A stretch of DNA of 64,000 bases, taken from CAYSRJ01 sp964521865. GTDB lineage: Bacteria; Spirochaetota; B62-G9; DRHN01. Position numbers and translations under genes: made by a program. Of this stretch, positions 35,733-44,494 are shown one piece after another (positions within the stretch are counted from its first letter, which is position 1; each line of letters opens with the position of its first letter). The notes beneath the pieces were generated by a model. It worked only from the letters and a program-made list of their open reading frames with translations, was not told the DNA's origin and did not search any database. The stretch is taken from positions 1 to 64,000 of the forward strand of contig CAZFTJ010000025.1 of the NCBI GenBank assembly GCA_964521865.1, read 5' to 3'.

Positions 35733-36776
35733 CTATGCCTTTTCTTTTCTTTTCTGGTCGAAATAAACGGCGACAATGAGGATTATACCACTGACGACAT
35801 GCTGCCAGAAGGGATCCACATCCATGATAATCAGTCCATTCGCCATTACACCCATGAGAAGAACGCCGATAATTGTCCCGAAAAGATGCCCCTCTCCACC
35901 CGAAAGGCTCGTTCCGCCAAGTATAGTAGCCGCAATAACTTCAAGTTCAAAGCCTGCAGCAGACCTGGGCTGTCCGGAATTAAGGCGGCCTGCGAGAATG
36001 ATACCGGCCAGAGCTGCAGTCATTCCCGAAACAATAAAAGTGATGTATTTGATCTTATTAATATTAATTCCCGACCTGATGGCTGCTTCGTTACTGCCGC
36101 CTGTTGCATACACATAAATGCCGAATAAAGTACGGTTCATTAAATAATACGCCAGCACATAGAGACCGAAGGTAACAACAACGGGAAACGGCACCGGGCC
36201 TATATATCCTGTACCCAGCCAGTTCATAGCCCTAATTTTAAGAGGAATGGACCGTGCCTGACTCACGATATACACCAGTCCCATGAGCATGGACATCGTG
36301 CCGAGAGTGGCTATAAGGGAGTTGACCCTCATGTTGACAACAATAAACCCGTTTATTAATCCAACAAGCGCTCCTACTCCCAATCCGGCAAGCAGACCAA
36401 AAATCATCGAATTGGAAATATTGGCAAAATAAACGGATACAATTCCCACCATCGAAACAAGACGTCCGATTGACAGATCGACATTACCGCCGACGAGTAT
36501 CATAGTACATCCGATCGCAGCAATGGCGGACATCGACGTATGAAGAAGAATGTTGAAAAGATTGATACTGCTGATAAAAACCCAATCCCCCCTTACGACA
36601 CGAGACGTCACGGCAATGATAATAAATACCCCTATGAAAGCCAAAAAGAGCCCTAACTGCTCAAACCCGGCAAAGCTTCTTCCTCTCCCCCGACGATCAG
36701 CAGATGCTGCTTTTCTATTCCCGAACCCATTTCCTTCGAACTCGGACATATCCTCATCTGGTTTTTTACTGTGCAT
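35733..36776 (-). CDS. Ribose-type (CUT2) ABC transporter permease
   Basis: This 347-residue membrane protein of the RbsC/BPD_transp_2 family has about eight to ten hydrophobic segments and conserved MILVGGNVDLSIGRLVSMVG, INGFIVVNMRVNSLIATLGT and GGTSLSGGEG. ATG 36776 is preferred over a TTG nine codons upstream that lies inside the ATPase gene. A polar N-terminal arm rich in Arg and Gly is longer than usual. It pairs with the ATPase and binding protein encoded just upstream for sugar import. Confidence 0.93.
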   Translation of the reverse strand: MHSKKPDEDMSEFEGNGFGNRKAASADRRGRGRSFAGFEQLGLFLAFIGVFIIIAVTSRVVRGDWVFISSINLFNILLHTSMSAIAAIGCTMILVGGNVDLSIGRLVSMVGIVSVYFANISNSMIFGLLAGLGVGALVGLINGFIVVNMRVNSLIATLGTMSMLMGLVYIVSQARSIPLKIRAMNWLGTGYIGPVPFPVVVTFGLYVLAYYLMNRTLFGIYVYATGGSNEAAIRSGININKIKYITFIVSGMTAALAGIILAGRLNSGQPRSAAGFELEVIAATILGGTSLSGGEGHLFGTIIGVLLMGVMANGLIIMDVDPFWQHVVSGIILIVAVYFDQKRKEKA

Positions 36777-36792
36777 GATAGGTTGATCTCCC

Positions 36793-37542
36793 TCAGTGTT
36801 CAACGATGAGTCTTACTACTTCATGGTTTGTCGTCTCAGAAACAAGCCTGTCTCCGACGACTTTCCCTCTACTTAGAATTATAATTCTGTCCACAACCTG
36901 AAAAACCTCTTCGAGGTTATGGCTTATATAGATACTCGAGATACCCTGCTCTTTAAGCCGTTTTACAAGCTCAATGACATGCGGCCGTTCCTTAACCGAA
37001 ATTGCAGACGTCGGTTCGTCAAGGATCAATATTTTCGGGGTTTCTATCATAGTTTTCCCTATAGCAACCGCCTGGCGCTGACCACCGGAAAGTTTTCTCA
37101 CCTTTTTTCGTATAAATCCGAAGTCCGCCCGAATCCCTAAACGTTGAAGAATATCGGCAGTCACGCTGTCCATTTCCCTTGCATCATACAAACCAAAAAC
37201 TCCGCCAAGCTTTTTGCGTCGAAACTCCCTGCCGAGAAACATATTTTTTACAACACTCAGCTGGTCTACAAGTGCAAGGTCCTGATAAATGGTTTGTATT
37301 CCAAGTGCAATTGCTTTATGTGGATTTTCGATATCCACCCTTTCCCCATCGATATAGATCGCTCCTTCATCAGCCTGATAGACCCCGGAAAGAATCTTAA
37401 TCAAAGTTGATTTTCCCGCCCCGTTATCACCGACAAGCCCGACGATTTCTGCAGGATTCACCGTGAAATTCACAGATTGTAACGCTTCGACTCCCCCGAA
37501 ATGCTTGGTAATGTTATCCATCCTCACTACCGGAACAGCCAT
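36793..37542 (-). CDS. Sugar ABC transporter ATP-binding protein, single-domain
   Basis: This 249-residue ATPase has Walker A (GDNGAGKSTLIKIL), Q-loop (IQTIYQDL), signature (LSGGQRQAVAIG), Walker B (ILILDEPTSAI) and the switch histidine (YISHNLEEV). CUT2 ATPases are usually about 500 residues with two tandem domains; this is a one-domain form as in FrcA-type systems and would act as a homodimer. GGAGG precedes the ATG. A stem-loop separates it from the binding protein gene. Confidence 0.94.
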   Translation of the reverse strand: MAVPVVRMDNITKHFGGVEALQSVNFTVNPAEIVGLVGDNGAGKSTLIKILSGVYQADEGAIYIDGERVDIENPHKAIALGIQTIYQDLALVDQLSVVKNMFLGREFRRKKLGGVFGLYDAREMDSVTADILQRLGIRADFGFIRKKVRKLSGGQRQAVAIGKTMIETPKILILDEPTSAISVKERPHVIELVKRLKEQGISSIYISHNLEEVFQVVDRIIILSRGKVVGDRLVSETTNHEVVRLIVEH

Positions 37543-37595
37543 TAAGTCCTCCTCTCACTATCGAGTTCCTCCCCGATCTTTCCATGAACTGAGAA

Positions 37596-37615
37596 CAGGT
37601 GCCCTAAGGCACCTG
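37596..37615 (-). terminator. Intercistronic stem-loop between binding protein and ATPase genes
   Basis: CAGGTGCC (37596-37603) and GGCACCTG (37608-37615) form a perfect 8-bp stem with a four-base loop, 14 nt past the binding protein stop. There is no T-run after it. It probably protects the upstream mRNA or reduces read-through so that binding protein exceeds membrane components. Confidence 0.7.
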
Positions 37616-37629
37616 CTCGGATTTAAAAG

Positions 37630-38685
37630 TTATTCATTTTGATCCCACCAGGATGACCTTTTTGGAGGTTTAATACTACTGGCTTTGTCGAAATCGAGCA
37701 CCAGCTGGTCACCTTTCCATGAATAGTACACCTGCGTTTCAGGAGTAACGGCAATTGTCGGTGTATACTGTATCTCGGGTACCTTTTTACCCTGATGGAT
37801 ATCGTACGCCGCCTGAACAAGCCCGTATCCCACCATTTGTGGAAACATACATATTGCAACTTTCAACGGATTTTTAGGATCTTCAAGCGCCTTCATTGCA
37901 GGCGGGCCTTCAAATCCGCAGGTGGTGATGAGAAACTTTTTCGGATCTGTATTCATCCCGACAGCCTTTGCAGCTTCATAGGCGCCGAGCGAAGAATCAT
38001 CATTGATGCCGAACACTACATTGATTTCCCTATGAGCGGTAAATGCGTCTGTTGCAACCTTAAGAGCCTGGTCAATCATACCACCTCCATCAACCTTCGC
38101 AACAATTTCATATGGATAACCGACCTTTGTAAATCCATCGACAAATCCATCAACCCGAGCACGACAGGCTATTTCGAAGGGAAGTCCGATCAGAAGAATT
38201 TTTGCTTTTTCCCCATTAAAATTCTTTTTCACGTACTTTGCCGCTTCTTCCCCCCCGAAGTATCCGGACCAGTAATCCTCAATACCGACATACGTATTAG
38301 CGCCCGCAACAACAAAACCTTCAGTCACGACAGGTATATTGTTCGCTTTTGCCTTCTGAATAACCGTCCCGATCGCATTGGGGTCGACCGGAGTTATGAC
38401 AAGCACATCAACCTTCTGGGCGATAAAGTTTTCAGCCTCTGAAATGTTCTTGTTTTGATCGAGATTTGAATCTGCAACTTTCAGTTCGACTCCTGCCTGT
38501 GCAGCCTTCTCCTTCATGCCGGCAATAATGTTCTGATACCACTGATGGGACATGTAGTTGCATACGTATCCAATGGTAAATTTTTCCGCTTTGCCTGCTT
38601 CCTTGGTTCCACCCGCATAGAGAAACGAAAACAGAAGCAGGAATGATGCTGCAATTACAGCAATTTTTAAATAGTGTTTCTTCAT
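37630..38685 (-). CDS. Ribose-type sugar-binding protein of the ABC transporter
   Basis: This 351-residue protein has a signal peptide (IAVIAASFLLLFSFLYAGG then TKEAGK), again the AGG-x-KE context without a lipobox cysteine. The mature part is a Peripla_BP_4 domain with TIGYVCNYMSHQWYQNII, VLVITPVDPNAIG and GINDDSSLGAYEAAKAVG. ATG 38685 has GAGGAG upstream; a frame reaching 38934 lacks a signal peptide and is not used. It captures a sugar-like ligand for the permease and ATPase downstream. Confidence 0.93.
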   Translation of the reverse strand: MKKHYLKIAVIAASFLLLFSFLYAGGTKEAGKAEKFTIGYVCNYMSHQWYQNIIAGMKEKAAQAGVELKVADSNLDQNKNISEAENFIAQKVDVLVITPVDPNAIGTVIQKAKANNIPVVTEGFVVAGANTYVGIEDYWSGYFGGEEAAKYVKKNFNGEKAKILLIGLPFEIACRARVDGFVDGFTKVGYPYEIVAKVDGGGMIDQALKVATDAFTAHREINVVFGINDDSSLGAYEAAKAVGMNTDPKKFLITTCGFEGPPAMKALEDPKNPLKVAICMFPQMVGYGLVQAAYDIHQGKKVPEIQYTPTIAVTPETQVYYSWKGDQLVLDFDKASSIKPPKRSSWWDQNE

Positions 38686-38881
38686 TTTTCTCTCCTCATC
38701 TTGCGACATATTTTTTATAAACGGCCTAAAAAAATCTGTATGCCATAACCACCCCCTTTCACCATGGAGAAACGCTGAAGAAATCTTTATTACTCTTCCG
38801 TTACCCTTCAATGCAATCGAGTCAAAGAAAAAAACAGGAAACCGTACGGCATTTCTCCCCGATAATTTTTGCGTCTTTTTC

Positions 38882-40207
38882 TTATGTGTTGATATAGTGC
38901 ACGCCGAGCATCCCGCACAATACTTCAAGCTCACCTCTCACATCGTCAAACACCAGCGCGTAATGATTCGATACAAGTTCTTTCACGAACTCCTCCGCAT
39001 CCCCGTACAGAACAACATCGGTACCTGGAAACGGTGGACACCCCACTTCATTCCATTCACTTTTTTGTACGGAATTTCCCGCCGCAACATGCATTTTGAA
39101 TCCTGCCGGGCTCCTTGAAGCCCGTGCGATTGTAACCCTGCCCTTTTTAAGCTCGGATGTGTTCAGGATGCCGTTGAATGATTCCCATCCCCATTTATCA
39201 ATTCTGCACCGCCCTTTCTCCGACAGCCCAAAAGGGGCAAAACCACACGAGGCTGCCATGACCCTTCCCTCCGACACACCGTGTATGTCCACATAAGAAA
39301 CGATACCGCCGGTTATATAATGGAGAATCAGCTGTGTCAGCACTGTTAAAAGATCTCCCTCACATGAAGCTGTTAATTCATTGCCCAATAAGGAGAGAGC
39401 CACACAGGGGGTGTGCCTGAACAATTGAGACAATTCGTACTGGCACTTAACCGATAGTGCGTCCAGCTCATTTTCCTCAATGAGCGCCTTAAACGCGAGG
39501 TACATCTTTGACGACAGAATAAGATCATTTTCGCTAATTGCATTCGGGATTTCGGCGATATCTTTTATCGAACTGTTTATCTTGTGCGCTTCCTCCTGAG
39601 GTATTTCTTCCATCTTTTTAATAATTTGATACTGGTCTAAATGCACTATCTCCGGGCCGAATTTCTTTTTCATCGTTATATGATCGAGCGTTCCCGTGTA
39701 CATACCTAACGCCGTATACCCCGCAAGGCCGATTCTTGCGTTTTTTAATCTTCGCACTGCTTCGGCAGACCTGTATATCGTTTCAATTTTCGATAAAATA
39801 TTTTTATCGTCCGGATTGCCGTATATGAATTCGAACGGAACTTCAAAATCTTCAAGGCTCTGCTTTACGACACCCGCTGCAACAAATGCGCCGAGTGTCT
39901 GTCTTTTTCCATCTTCCTGTATTGTCGTATGGCTCCAGACAACCAGGGGTTTTCCGAAATAATCCGTGAGCGCATCGATGAGATGCGTAGCTTCGATCCA
40001 TGAGACAAGGAGCGCAACAACAAGATCGGGGTTATCATTCCGTATGGTCTCTTTCACCTTTAAAGCTTCTTTTCTCCCGGACACGGCATCGAGAAATACC
40101 GGAGAAAGTGTTCCCAACAGTTTTTTAGAGCGTTTGATCTGATCGGCAATAATCTTCTCGGGATAGTACGGATAATAAAAAGGTATGACCAGAAGTTTTT
40201 CTTTCAC
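38882..40207 (-). CDS. L-fucose isomerase-like protein (paralogue 3)
   Basis: This 441-residue protein is of the fucose isomerase-like fold: N-terminal LLVIPFYYPYYPEKI, then HTTIQEDGKRQTLGAFVAAG, a central ARIGLAGYTALGMYTG repeat of the Rossmann half, and SCEGDLLTVLTQL with the expected acidic metal ligand. It starts at GTG 40207 with GGAG seven nt upstream. It is shorter than the paralogues at 9449 and 18588 and lacks their HHH-type C-terminal motif, so its substrate or reaction may differ. It lies between the cupin and binding protein genes. Confidence 0.78.
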   Translation of the reverse strand: MKEKLLVIPFYYPYYPEKIIADQIKRSKKLLGTLSPVFLDAVSGRKEALKVKETIRNDNPDLVVALLVSWIEATHLIDALTDYFGKPLVVWSHTTIQEDGKRQTLGAFVAAGVVKQSLEDFEVPFEFIYGNPDDKNILSKIETIYRSAEAVRRLKNARIGLAGYTALGMYTGTLDHITMKKKFGPEIVHLDQYQIIKKMEEIPQEEAHKINSSIKDIAEIPNAISENDLILSSKMYLAFKALIEENELDALSVKCQYELSQLFRHTPCVALSLLGNELTASCEGDLLTVLTQLILHYITGGIVSYVDIHGVSEGRVMAASCGFAPFGLSEKGRCRIDKWGWESFNGILNTSELKKGRVTIARASRSPAGFKMHVAAGNSVQKSEWNEVGCPPFPGTDVVLYGDAEEFVKELVSNHYALVFDDVRGELEVLCGMLGVHYINT

Positions 40208-40307
40208 ACAGCTGCTCCTTTACAGGGCACGTTTATATTTCTATACAATGTATTAAAATATCTTAAATAAATCTTATTATCTATATTATCTTTTTCCGAA
40301 ATGACAT

Positions 40308-40784
40308 TTACGAGTATTTCTCAATAATCTTCGCTATTCTTCCGTCAGCAAAAATGCTGTCACTCAAAATATCAGGTTTTGAACACTCCAGTATGAGGCT
40401 GTTTTCCAGGCCCACGAAACGATGCCTCGTATTCTGCGGCATGATCTTGATGTCGCCCTGATTCATAACAACCGTTTTCCCCCCGGCCTCCATTTCCACC
40501 TTCCCCTTTACTAAATAAAATGTTTCATGCTTGATTTTATGGTAGTGCATGGGACATGTTTGCTGTTTTAAAATGAAAATTAATTTTCCACAGTAGCCTT
40601 CTTCGATATTGTTGTTGATATCGAACTCAATCTCTCCGATTTTATAAAAATCGTGCAATCCGAAATGCAATGCACACGCCGGCACATCGGGGAGCGTCAG
40701 TCCCCACACGGCAAAGCTTTTCTTACATTCTTCAAGAGCCTTATCCTTTTCATCGCCTACCAGCTCCAGATCGGCATTCTCCAT
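40308..40784 (-). CDS. Cupin protein, possibly a sugar isomerase (D-lyxose isomerase-like)
   Basis: This 158-residue single-cupin protein has metal ligands in MHYHKIKHETFYLVKG (His-x-His, then Glu) and a later histidine in NTRHRFVG. D-lyxose/D-mannose isomerases and NeuB-linked cupins share this pattern and size. A GGAGGG site precedes the ATG, 3 nt after the LacI stop. In this operon an isomerase or epimerase role on the imported sugar is plausible, but a plain sugar-binding cupin is also possible. Confidence 0.75.
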   Translation of the reverse strand: MENADLELVGDEKDKALEECKKSFAVWGLTLPDVPACALHFGLHDFYKIGEIEFDINNNIEEGYCGKLIFILKQQTCPMHYHKIKHETFYLVKGKVEMEAGGKTVVMNQGDIKIMPQNTRHRFVGLENSLILECSKPDILSDSIFADGRIAKIIEKYS

Positions 40785-40787
40785 GAC

Positions 40788-41780
40788 TCAGCCCTCCTCG
40801 CTTATTCTCTTAGTCGATTCCCTTTCACAGAGGACAGGGGAAACGAGTATCTTGCTGTATTCGGTTTCTTCGTTGCCGATAAGCTGCAAAAGTCTTTGAA
40901 CGGCAAGCTTGCCAATCGTTCTCTTTCTCACATGCATGGTTGATAATCGTGGGATTACCTCATTCGCCAGATCGATATCATCAAACCCGAGAACACATAT
41001 ATCTTCGGGTATGCTCAGGTTTTTTTCCTTGATCGCCTCCATTGCTCCAATCGCAACAATGTCATTTACCGCAAAAACCGCAGTCGGATAATCGACGGCG
41101 GATTCAAGAAACCTTTTCATTGCACTGTAGGCTCCTTTAATGCTGAAATCGCAATCCACGATGAGATTTTCATCGTCATGGAGGCCGAACATCTGAACGG
41201 CCCTCCTATAACCGATAAACCTGTCGTAGCTCCCTATTTCATTGACATCTCCTTTCAAATACGCGATTCTTTTATGCCCGAGGCCGGCCAAATACCGCAT
41301 GCCCTTAATGATCCCGTCGATATTATCGATCAGCACCGAGCTTATATCCTCGGTCGGCAGATAGTAATCCACCAGAACGATTGGTATCCCCAGTTTTTTT
41401 ACTTCGATTATGAAATCATCGTGGTAGCAGCTCGTAATGATCATCCCGGCAAGATTATTGACGTTGATTTTTGTTAATGAAAACTCTTCCGGATCGAGAG
41501 AATTAAATCGGAAAATAAGATTATTGTTTTTCAACTCTTCTTCTATGCCTTCGATCACCCTGTTGTAGAAGTGGCTGGTAAGATGGAAAAACCGCTTGTC
41601 GATTACATAGGAGATGTTTTTACCTGCCTGTCTGCGCCTCTTATAATTGTTTTTCTGAGCAATATGTATAATTCGCCTCTTTACATCGCTCGATATGGTG
41701 GACTCATTGTTGAGCGCCCTGGAAACAGTGGATACATTCACACCGGCAATCCGTGCGATTTCTTTCATGGTAATCGACAT
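40788..41780 (-). CDS. LacI-family transcriptional regulator of the second MttB/ABC operon
   Basis: This 330-residue protein has the helix-turn-helix MKEIARIAGVNVSTVSRALN at the N-terminus and a LacI sensor domain ending in ILVSPVLCERESTKRI. ATG 41780 is preferred over one three codons earlier because AAAGG is nine nt from the former and abuts the latter. It lies inside the operon, between kinase and cupin genes, and probably acts on the TTGCAT/ATGCAA repeats at 43422-43449 before the kinase gene (inference). Confidence 0.9.
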   Translation of the reverse strand: MSITMKEIARIAGVNVSTVSRALNNESTISSDVKRRIIHIAQKNNYKRRRQAGKNISYVIDKRFFHLTSHFYNRVIEGIEEELKNNNLIFRFNSLDPEEFSLTKINVNNLAGMIITSCYHDDFIIEVKKLGIPIVLVDYYLPTEDISSVLIDNIDGIIKGMRYLAGLGHKRIAYLKGDVNEIGSYDRFIGYRRAVQMFGLHDDENLIVDCDFSIKGAYSAMKRFLESAVDYPTAVFAVNDIVAIGAMEAIKEKNLSIPEDICVLGFDDIDLANEVIPRLSTMHVRKRTIGKLAVQRLLQLIGNEETEYSKILVSPVLCERESTKRISEEG

Positions 41781-41901
41781 CTTTGACATCCTTTACGTAT
41801 GGCGATAAACGCAATAGTATGAAATTGCGCTGGTATTCCTCTTCTCCGACTATTTCACATCATGCCGTACTCCGGTATATACTGTGCCCGGCGTCAAAAA
41901 T

Positions 41902-43389
41902 TCAGCGGACGCGCTCTCCTCTAAAAACAGGTGTAAGCCTCTCATAAATATCAATAAATTTGCTGTAGCCCTCTCTGTAGAAATCTTTAATCACGGGCGA
42001 ATAAACCTTTTTCATTCTCACATGCTTCCTGCAAGCTTCTTCAATATTTTTAAAATAACCTTTCTCAACCGCCGCAAGAATCGCCGCTCCCAGGGAAATT
42101 GCCTCTTCATATTCAGGTACCATAATCTTTTTTTCCGTAATATCAGCCTTGATCTGATTCCATACGCTCGACTTCGATCCGCCGCCGATCGAAATGATGG
42201 TCTCGCTCTTCACATCCAAATTTTCGAGAAATACGATGTTCTTTTTCAAAAGATACGCCACTCCCTCCATAACGGCCCGGGCAAGGTCGGATCGCGTATG
42301 CGTTACGTTGAGCCCGTAAAATACACCCCGTGCATTTATGTCATACTCGGGTGAGTTCGTGCCGGTCAGATACGGCAGAAATATCACCTCGTCATTCATT
42401 GATTTTTCAATTTCTCTGTTTATATCCGTAAAAGAACAGTTCGGATAAAAATTATTTTTAAACCATTCAAGGCTGATCCCTCCGCTTTCACAAACCGGCA
42501 TGAGGATATATCTGTTTTTTAATACGCCGTAATGACGCGGTATCATATACTCATCACTCACCGACGATGTGCTGGTCATCGTTGCGATTGCAAGAACAGT
42601 TCCCGTGGTTTCACTCACCAGGCCCTCTCTCACATTTCCCGATCCGACCATACCTGAAAAATGATCGAGTGCTCCGGCGTTGACGGTAACATGTTCCTGA
42701 AATCCAAGCTCCCGAGCCGCTTCGTTCGTTATCCTGCCCGCACAAGAGCCCGGCTCCACGAGCTCGGGAAGCTGCTGTTTTTTTATGCCGGCAAATTCCA
42801 GGATGTCCTCCCAGTATGTCTTATGCAGCACGTCGAAATAGTAAGAGAAGTTATAAATCGTGCATTCACCAAACAGGTTTCCGGTTAACCTGTATATAAT
42901 GTAATCTTTCAGCAGTAAATACCTGCCCGCTCTCTGAAACACATCGTCTTCATTCCGCCGTATCCAGAGAATCTTGGTAATGGGCCATGTGGGAATAATA
43001 TCCGGCTGTCCGGTTACACGGTATCCATCTCCGGGATTGAATGCTCTTTTCAACAGCTCGCATTCTTTTACAGACCTGGTATCCATCCACGATATTCCGT
43101 TTCTCAACGGGCGATTCCTGCCGTCAATGACTACCAACGATTCCGCCTGTCCTGTGAGAGAAATGTCGACAATGTGCCTCGGATCGATACCGGAGTCTGC
43201 GGTAATATCCCCTATTACCCTTTTACATGAATTCCAGTATTCTTCCGCATTAAATTCGACCGTACTATCCGAGGCTATATACCGCACCGGTGAGTATGAA
43301 ACCGCGACTTCTTCAAGTTTCGAGCTGTAAATTCCGGCTTTGATATTCGTCGTGCCCAGGTCAAGAGTAAGGATATAATCGTCAATCAA
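41902..43389 (-). CDS. FGGY-family carbohydrate kinase (copy 2)
   Basis: This 495-residue kinase has the N-terminal phosphate loop LTLDLGTTNIKAGIYSS, the base aspartate in NAGALDHFSGMVGSG near residue 245 and ISIGGGSKSSVWNQIKADI in the ATP domain. The SWMDTRS segment matches xylulokinase/gluconokinase-like members. The start is TTG at 43389 with AAGGA seven nt upstream. It is the first gene of the long operon and follows a TTGACA/TAAAAT promoter with repeats just downstream. It probably phosphorylates the ketose produced by the isomerase at 38882. Confidence 0.9.
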   Translation of the reverse strand: MIDDYILTLDLGTTNIKAGIYSSKLEEVAVSYSPVRYIASDSTVEFNAEEYWNSCKRVIGDITADSGIDPRHIVDISLTGQAESLVVIDGRNRPLRNGISWMDTRSVKECELLKRAFNPGDGYRVTGQPDIIPTWPITKILWIRRNEDDVFQRAGRYLLLKDYIIYRLTGNLFGECTIYNFSYYFDVLHKTYWEDILEFAGIKKQQLPELVEPGSCAGRITNEAARELGFQEHVTVNAGALDHFSGMVGSGNVREGLVSETTGTVLAIATMTSTSSVSDEYMIPRHYGVLKNRYILMPVCESGGISLEWFKNNFYPNCSFTDINREIEKSMNDEVIFLPYLTGTNSPEYDINARGVFYGLNVTHTRSDLARAVMEGVAYLLKKNIVFLENLDVKSETIISIGGGSKSSVWNQIKADITEKKIMVPEYEEAISLGAAILAAVEKGYFKNIEEACRKHVRMKKVYSPVIKDFYREGYSKFIDIYERLTPVFRGERVR

Positions 43390-43421
43390 ACTTAATTCCT
43401 TGCGAAATATTAACTCATTTT

Positions 43422-43449
43422 TTGCATAGAATATTTATGCAATTTGCAT
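43422..43449. promoter_or_regulatory. Overlapping ATGCAA/TTGCAT palindromes, probable repressor site
   Basis: TTGCATA and TATGCAA flank a 7-nt spacer (43422-43442), and ATGCAA-T-TTGCAT overlaps at 43437-43449. They lie at the expected transcription start, just downstream of the -10 box. LacI-type binding is the best guess because the operon encodes such a regulator. Confidence 0.5.
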
Positions 43450-43450
43450 G

Positions 43451-43479
43451 ATTTTAAAGAGTAATCGGATTCCTGTCAA
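43451..43479 (-). promoter_or_regulatory. Sigma-70-like promoter of the kinase/ABC/MttB operon
   Basis: On the minus strand TTGACA (43474-43479) and TAAAAT (43451-43456) are exactly 17 nt apart, a near-consensus promoter about 60 nt before the kinase start codon. Confidence 0.7.
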
Positions 43480-43642
43480 GCAAATTCTTACGCAATGCGG
43501 GGGTTTTTTTCACACAAAGAGGCAGACAGGTAATTGAGCTTGGTATGCAAAGTGCGTTCTTGCATGTCCACTTAAGGCTATTCAACTGAATGAACCTGGA
43601 AGCAAGAAAATTATTAGGCCGGCTTAAATAGATAATTAGTCT

Positions 43643-43702
43643 ATGGATATGAAGATAACAGAAGTTGATTGTAGAATTGTAGCCGTCGGGATTTCCCTAT
43701 AA
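43643..43702 (+). pseudogene. Possible truncated start of an enolase-superfamily gene
   Basis: From ATG 43643 the frame reads MDMKITEVDCRIVAVGISL and then meets TAA. MKITEV-type starts are common in mandelate-racemase/muconate-cycloisomerase proteins. Nothing continues after the stop. If real it is a gene cut at the junction to the sulfur cluster; nineteen codons are weak evidence. Confidence 0.2.
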
Positions 43703-43729
43703 AATCATACATTCAGTGATGGTATTGCT

Positions 43730-44458
43730 TTACTCATGTTCCTCCACTTCTGATATAAACATACCGTGCCATGTATGGTACCAGATATCTTTGGAGAAGC
43801 CATTGATGCTCAGCATGCCGTAATGCTTGCCATTGAGCTCGGTCATTATGGTATAGTAGCCGTAGTAGGCGACTGTCTCATCGGCACTGGTACCGGGATA
43901 CACGACATCGAGGAAGTCCTGGGCGATTTTCTTGGCCTGCTGGGGGGTAACCGACATCTTCTCCTGCTGGTTTCCGCCCATCATGCCGTATTTTATGTTC
44001 CACATCATGCTCTGCGGCTCCGGATGATAACTGCTGTAATACCTGTCGATAATGATCTCGATGGCGCCTCGTCCGGTGCTCTTCTCGACCAGCGACACGT
44101 AAAAATTGTGGGAGTACTCCTCAAACTCGTCGATTTCAAGGTCCGGGTTGTTAAAGAACGCCAGATAGCCGTCGATTATGGCCCGGGCTTTCTCATGGGA
44201 AAGCGGTGCGGGAATGCTTGAGTAGCTTCCCGTCATGCCTCCCATCATTCCCGTCATGCCTCCCATCATTCCTCCCATCATGCCGGGGCCCGTCATACTC
44301 CACGGGCCGCCCCTGGGATAGTTCCTTCCCCAGCCTCCCATCATACCCCCGCGGTATCCAGTCCCCATCTCCTGGGCGACCGCGGAACCCCCAAGCGCCA
44401 CAGCGAATAGAAAAAGAGCTGCGAGTGCATACTTTATCATCTTTGATATATTTATCAT
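43730..44458 (-). CDS. Exported Met/Gly-rich protein, PepSY-like repeats, unknown function
   Basis: This 242-residue protein has a signal peptide (YALAALFLFAVALGGSAVA). The mature N-terminus is rich in GMMGG/MTGMMGG repeats, a metal-binding-like (possibly copper) region. Two later copies of a helix-strand unit (HEKARAIIDGYLAFFNNPDLEI; QQAKKIAQDFLDVVYPG) resemble PepSY-type repeats. GGAGGG precedes the ATG. It is the last gene of the sulfur cluster, and the SHOCT protein at 47678 shares the GMMG repeats. I do not know its role; periplasmic metal or redox handling is a guess. Confidence 0.75.
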   Translation of the reverse strand: MINISKMIKYALAALFLFAVALGGSAVAQEMGTGYRGGMMGGWGRNYPRGGPWSMTGPGMMGGMMGGMTGMMGGMTGSYSSIPAPLSHEKARAIIDGYLAFFNNPDLEIDEFEEYSHNFYVSLVEKSTGRGAIEIIIDRYYSSYHPEPQSMMWNIKYGMMGGNQQEKMSVTPQQAKKIAQDFLDVVYPGTSADETVAYYGYYTIMTELNGKHYGMLSINGFSKDIWYHTWHGMFISEVEEHE

Positions 44459-44494
44459 CTTTTTATCCCTCCAATCATCCCTCCTTTAAGTTTT

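Larger units (their letters stand above)
43390..43729. other. Control region of the kinase operon
   Basis: This is 340 nt between the kinase operon and the sulfur cluster. It holds the kinase-operon promoter (43451-43479), a cluster of ATGCAA/TTGCAT repeats (43422-43449) and a short plus-strand gene remnant (43643-43702). Nothing else is supported. Confidence 0.6.

Noticed and set aside
37630..38934. Start at 38934 for the ribose-type binding protein
   Set aside because: The extra 83 residues are not protein-like and would bury the signal peptide; ATG 38685 has GAGGAG upstream.
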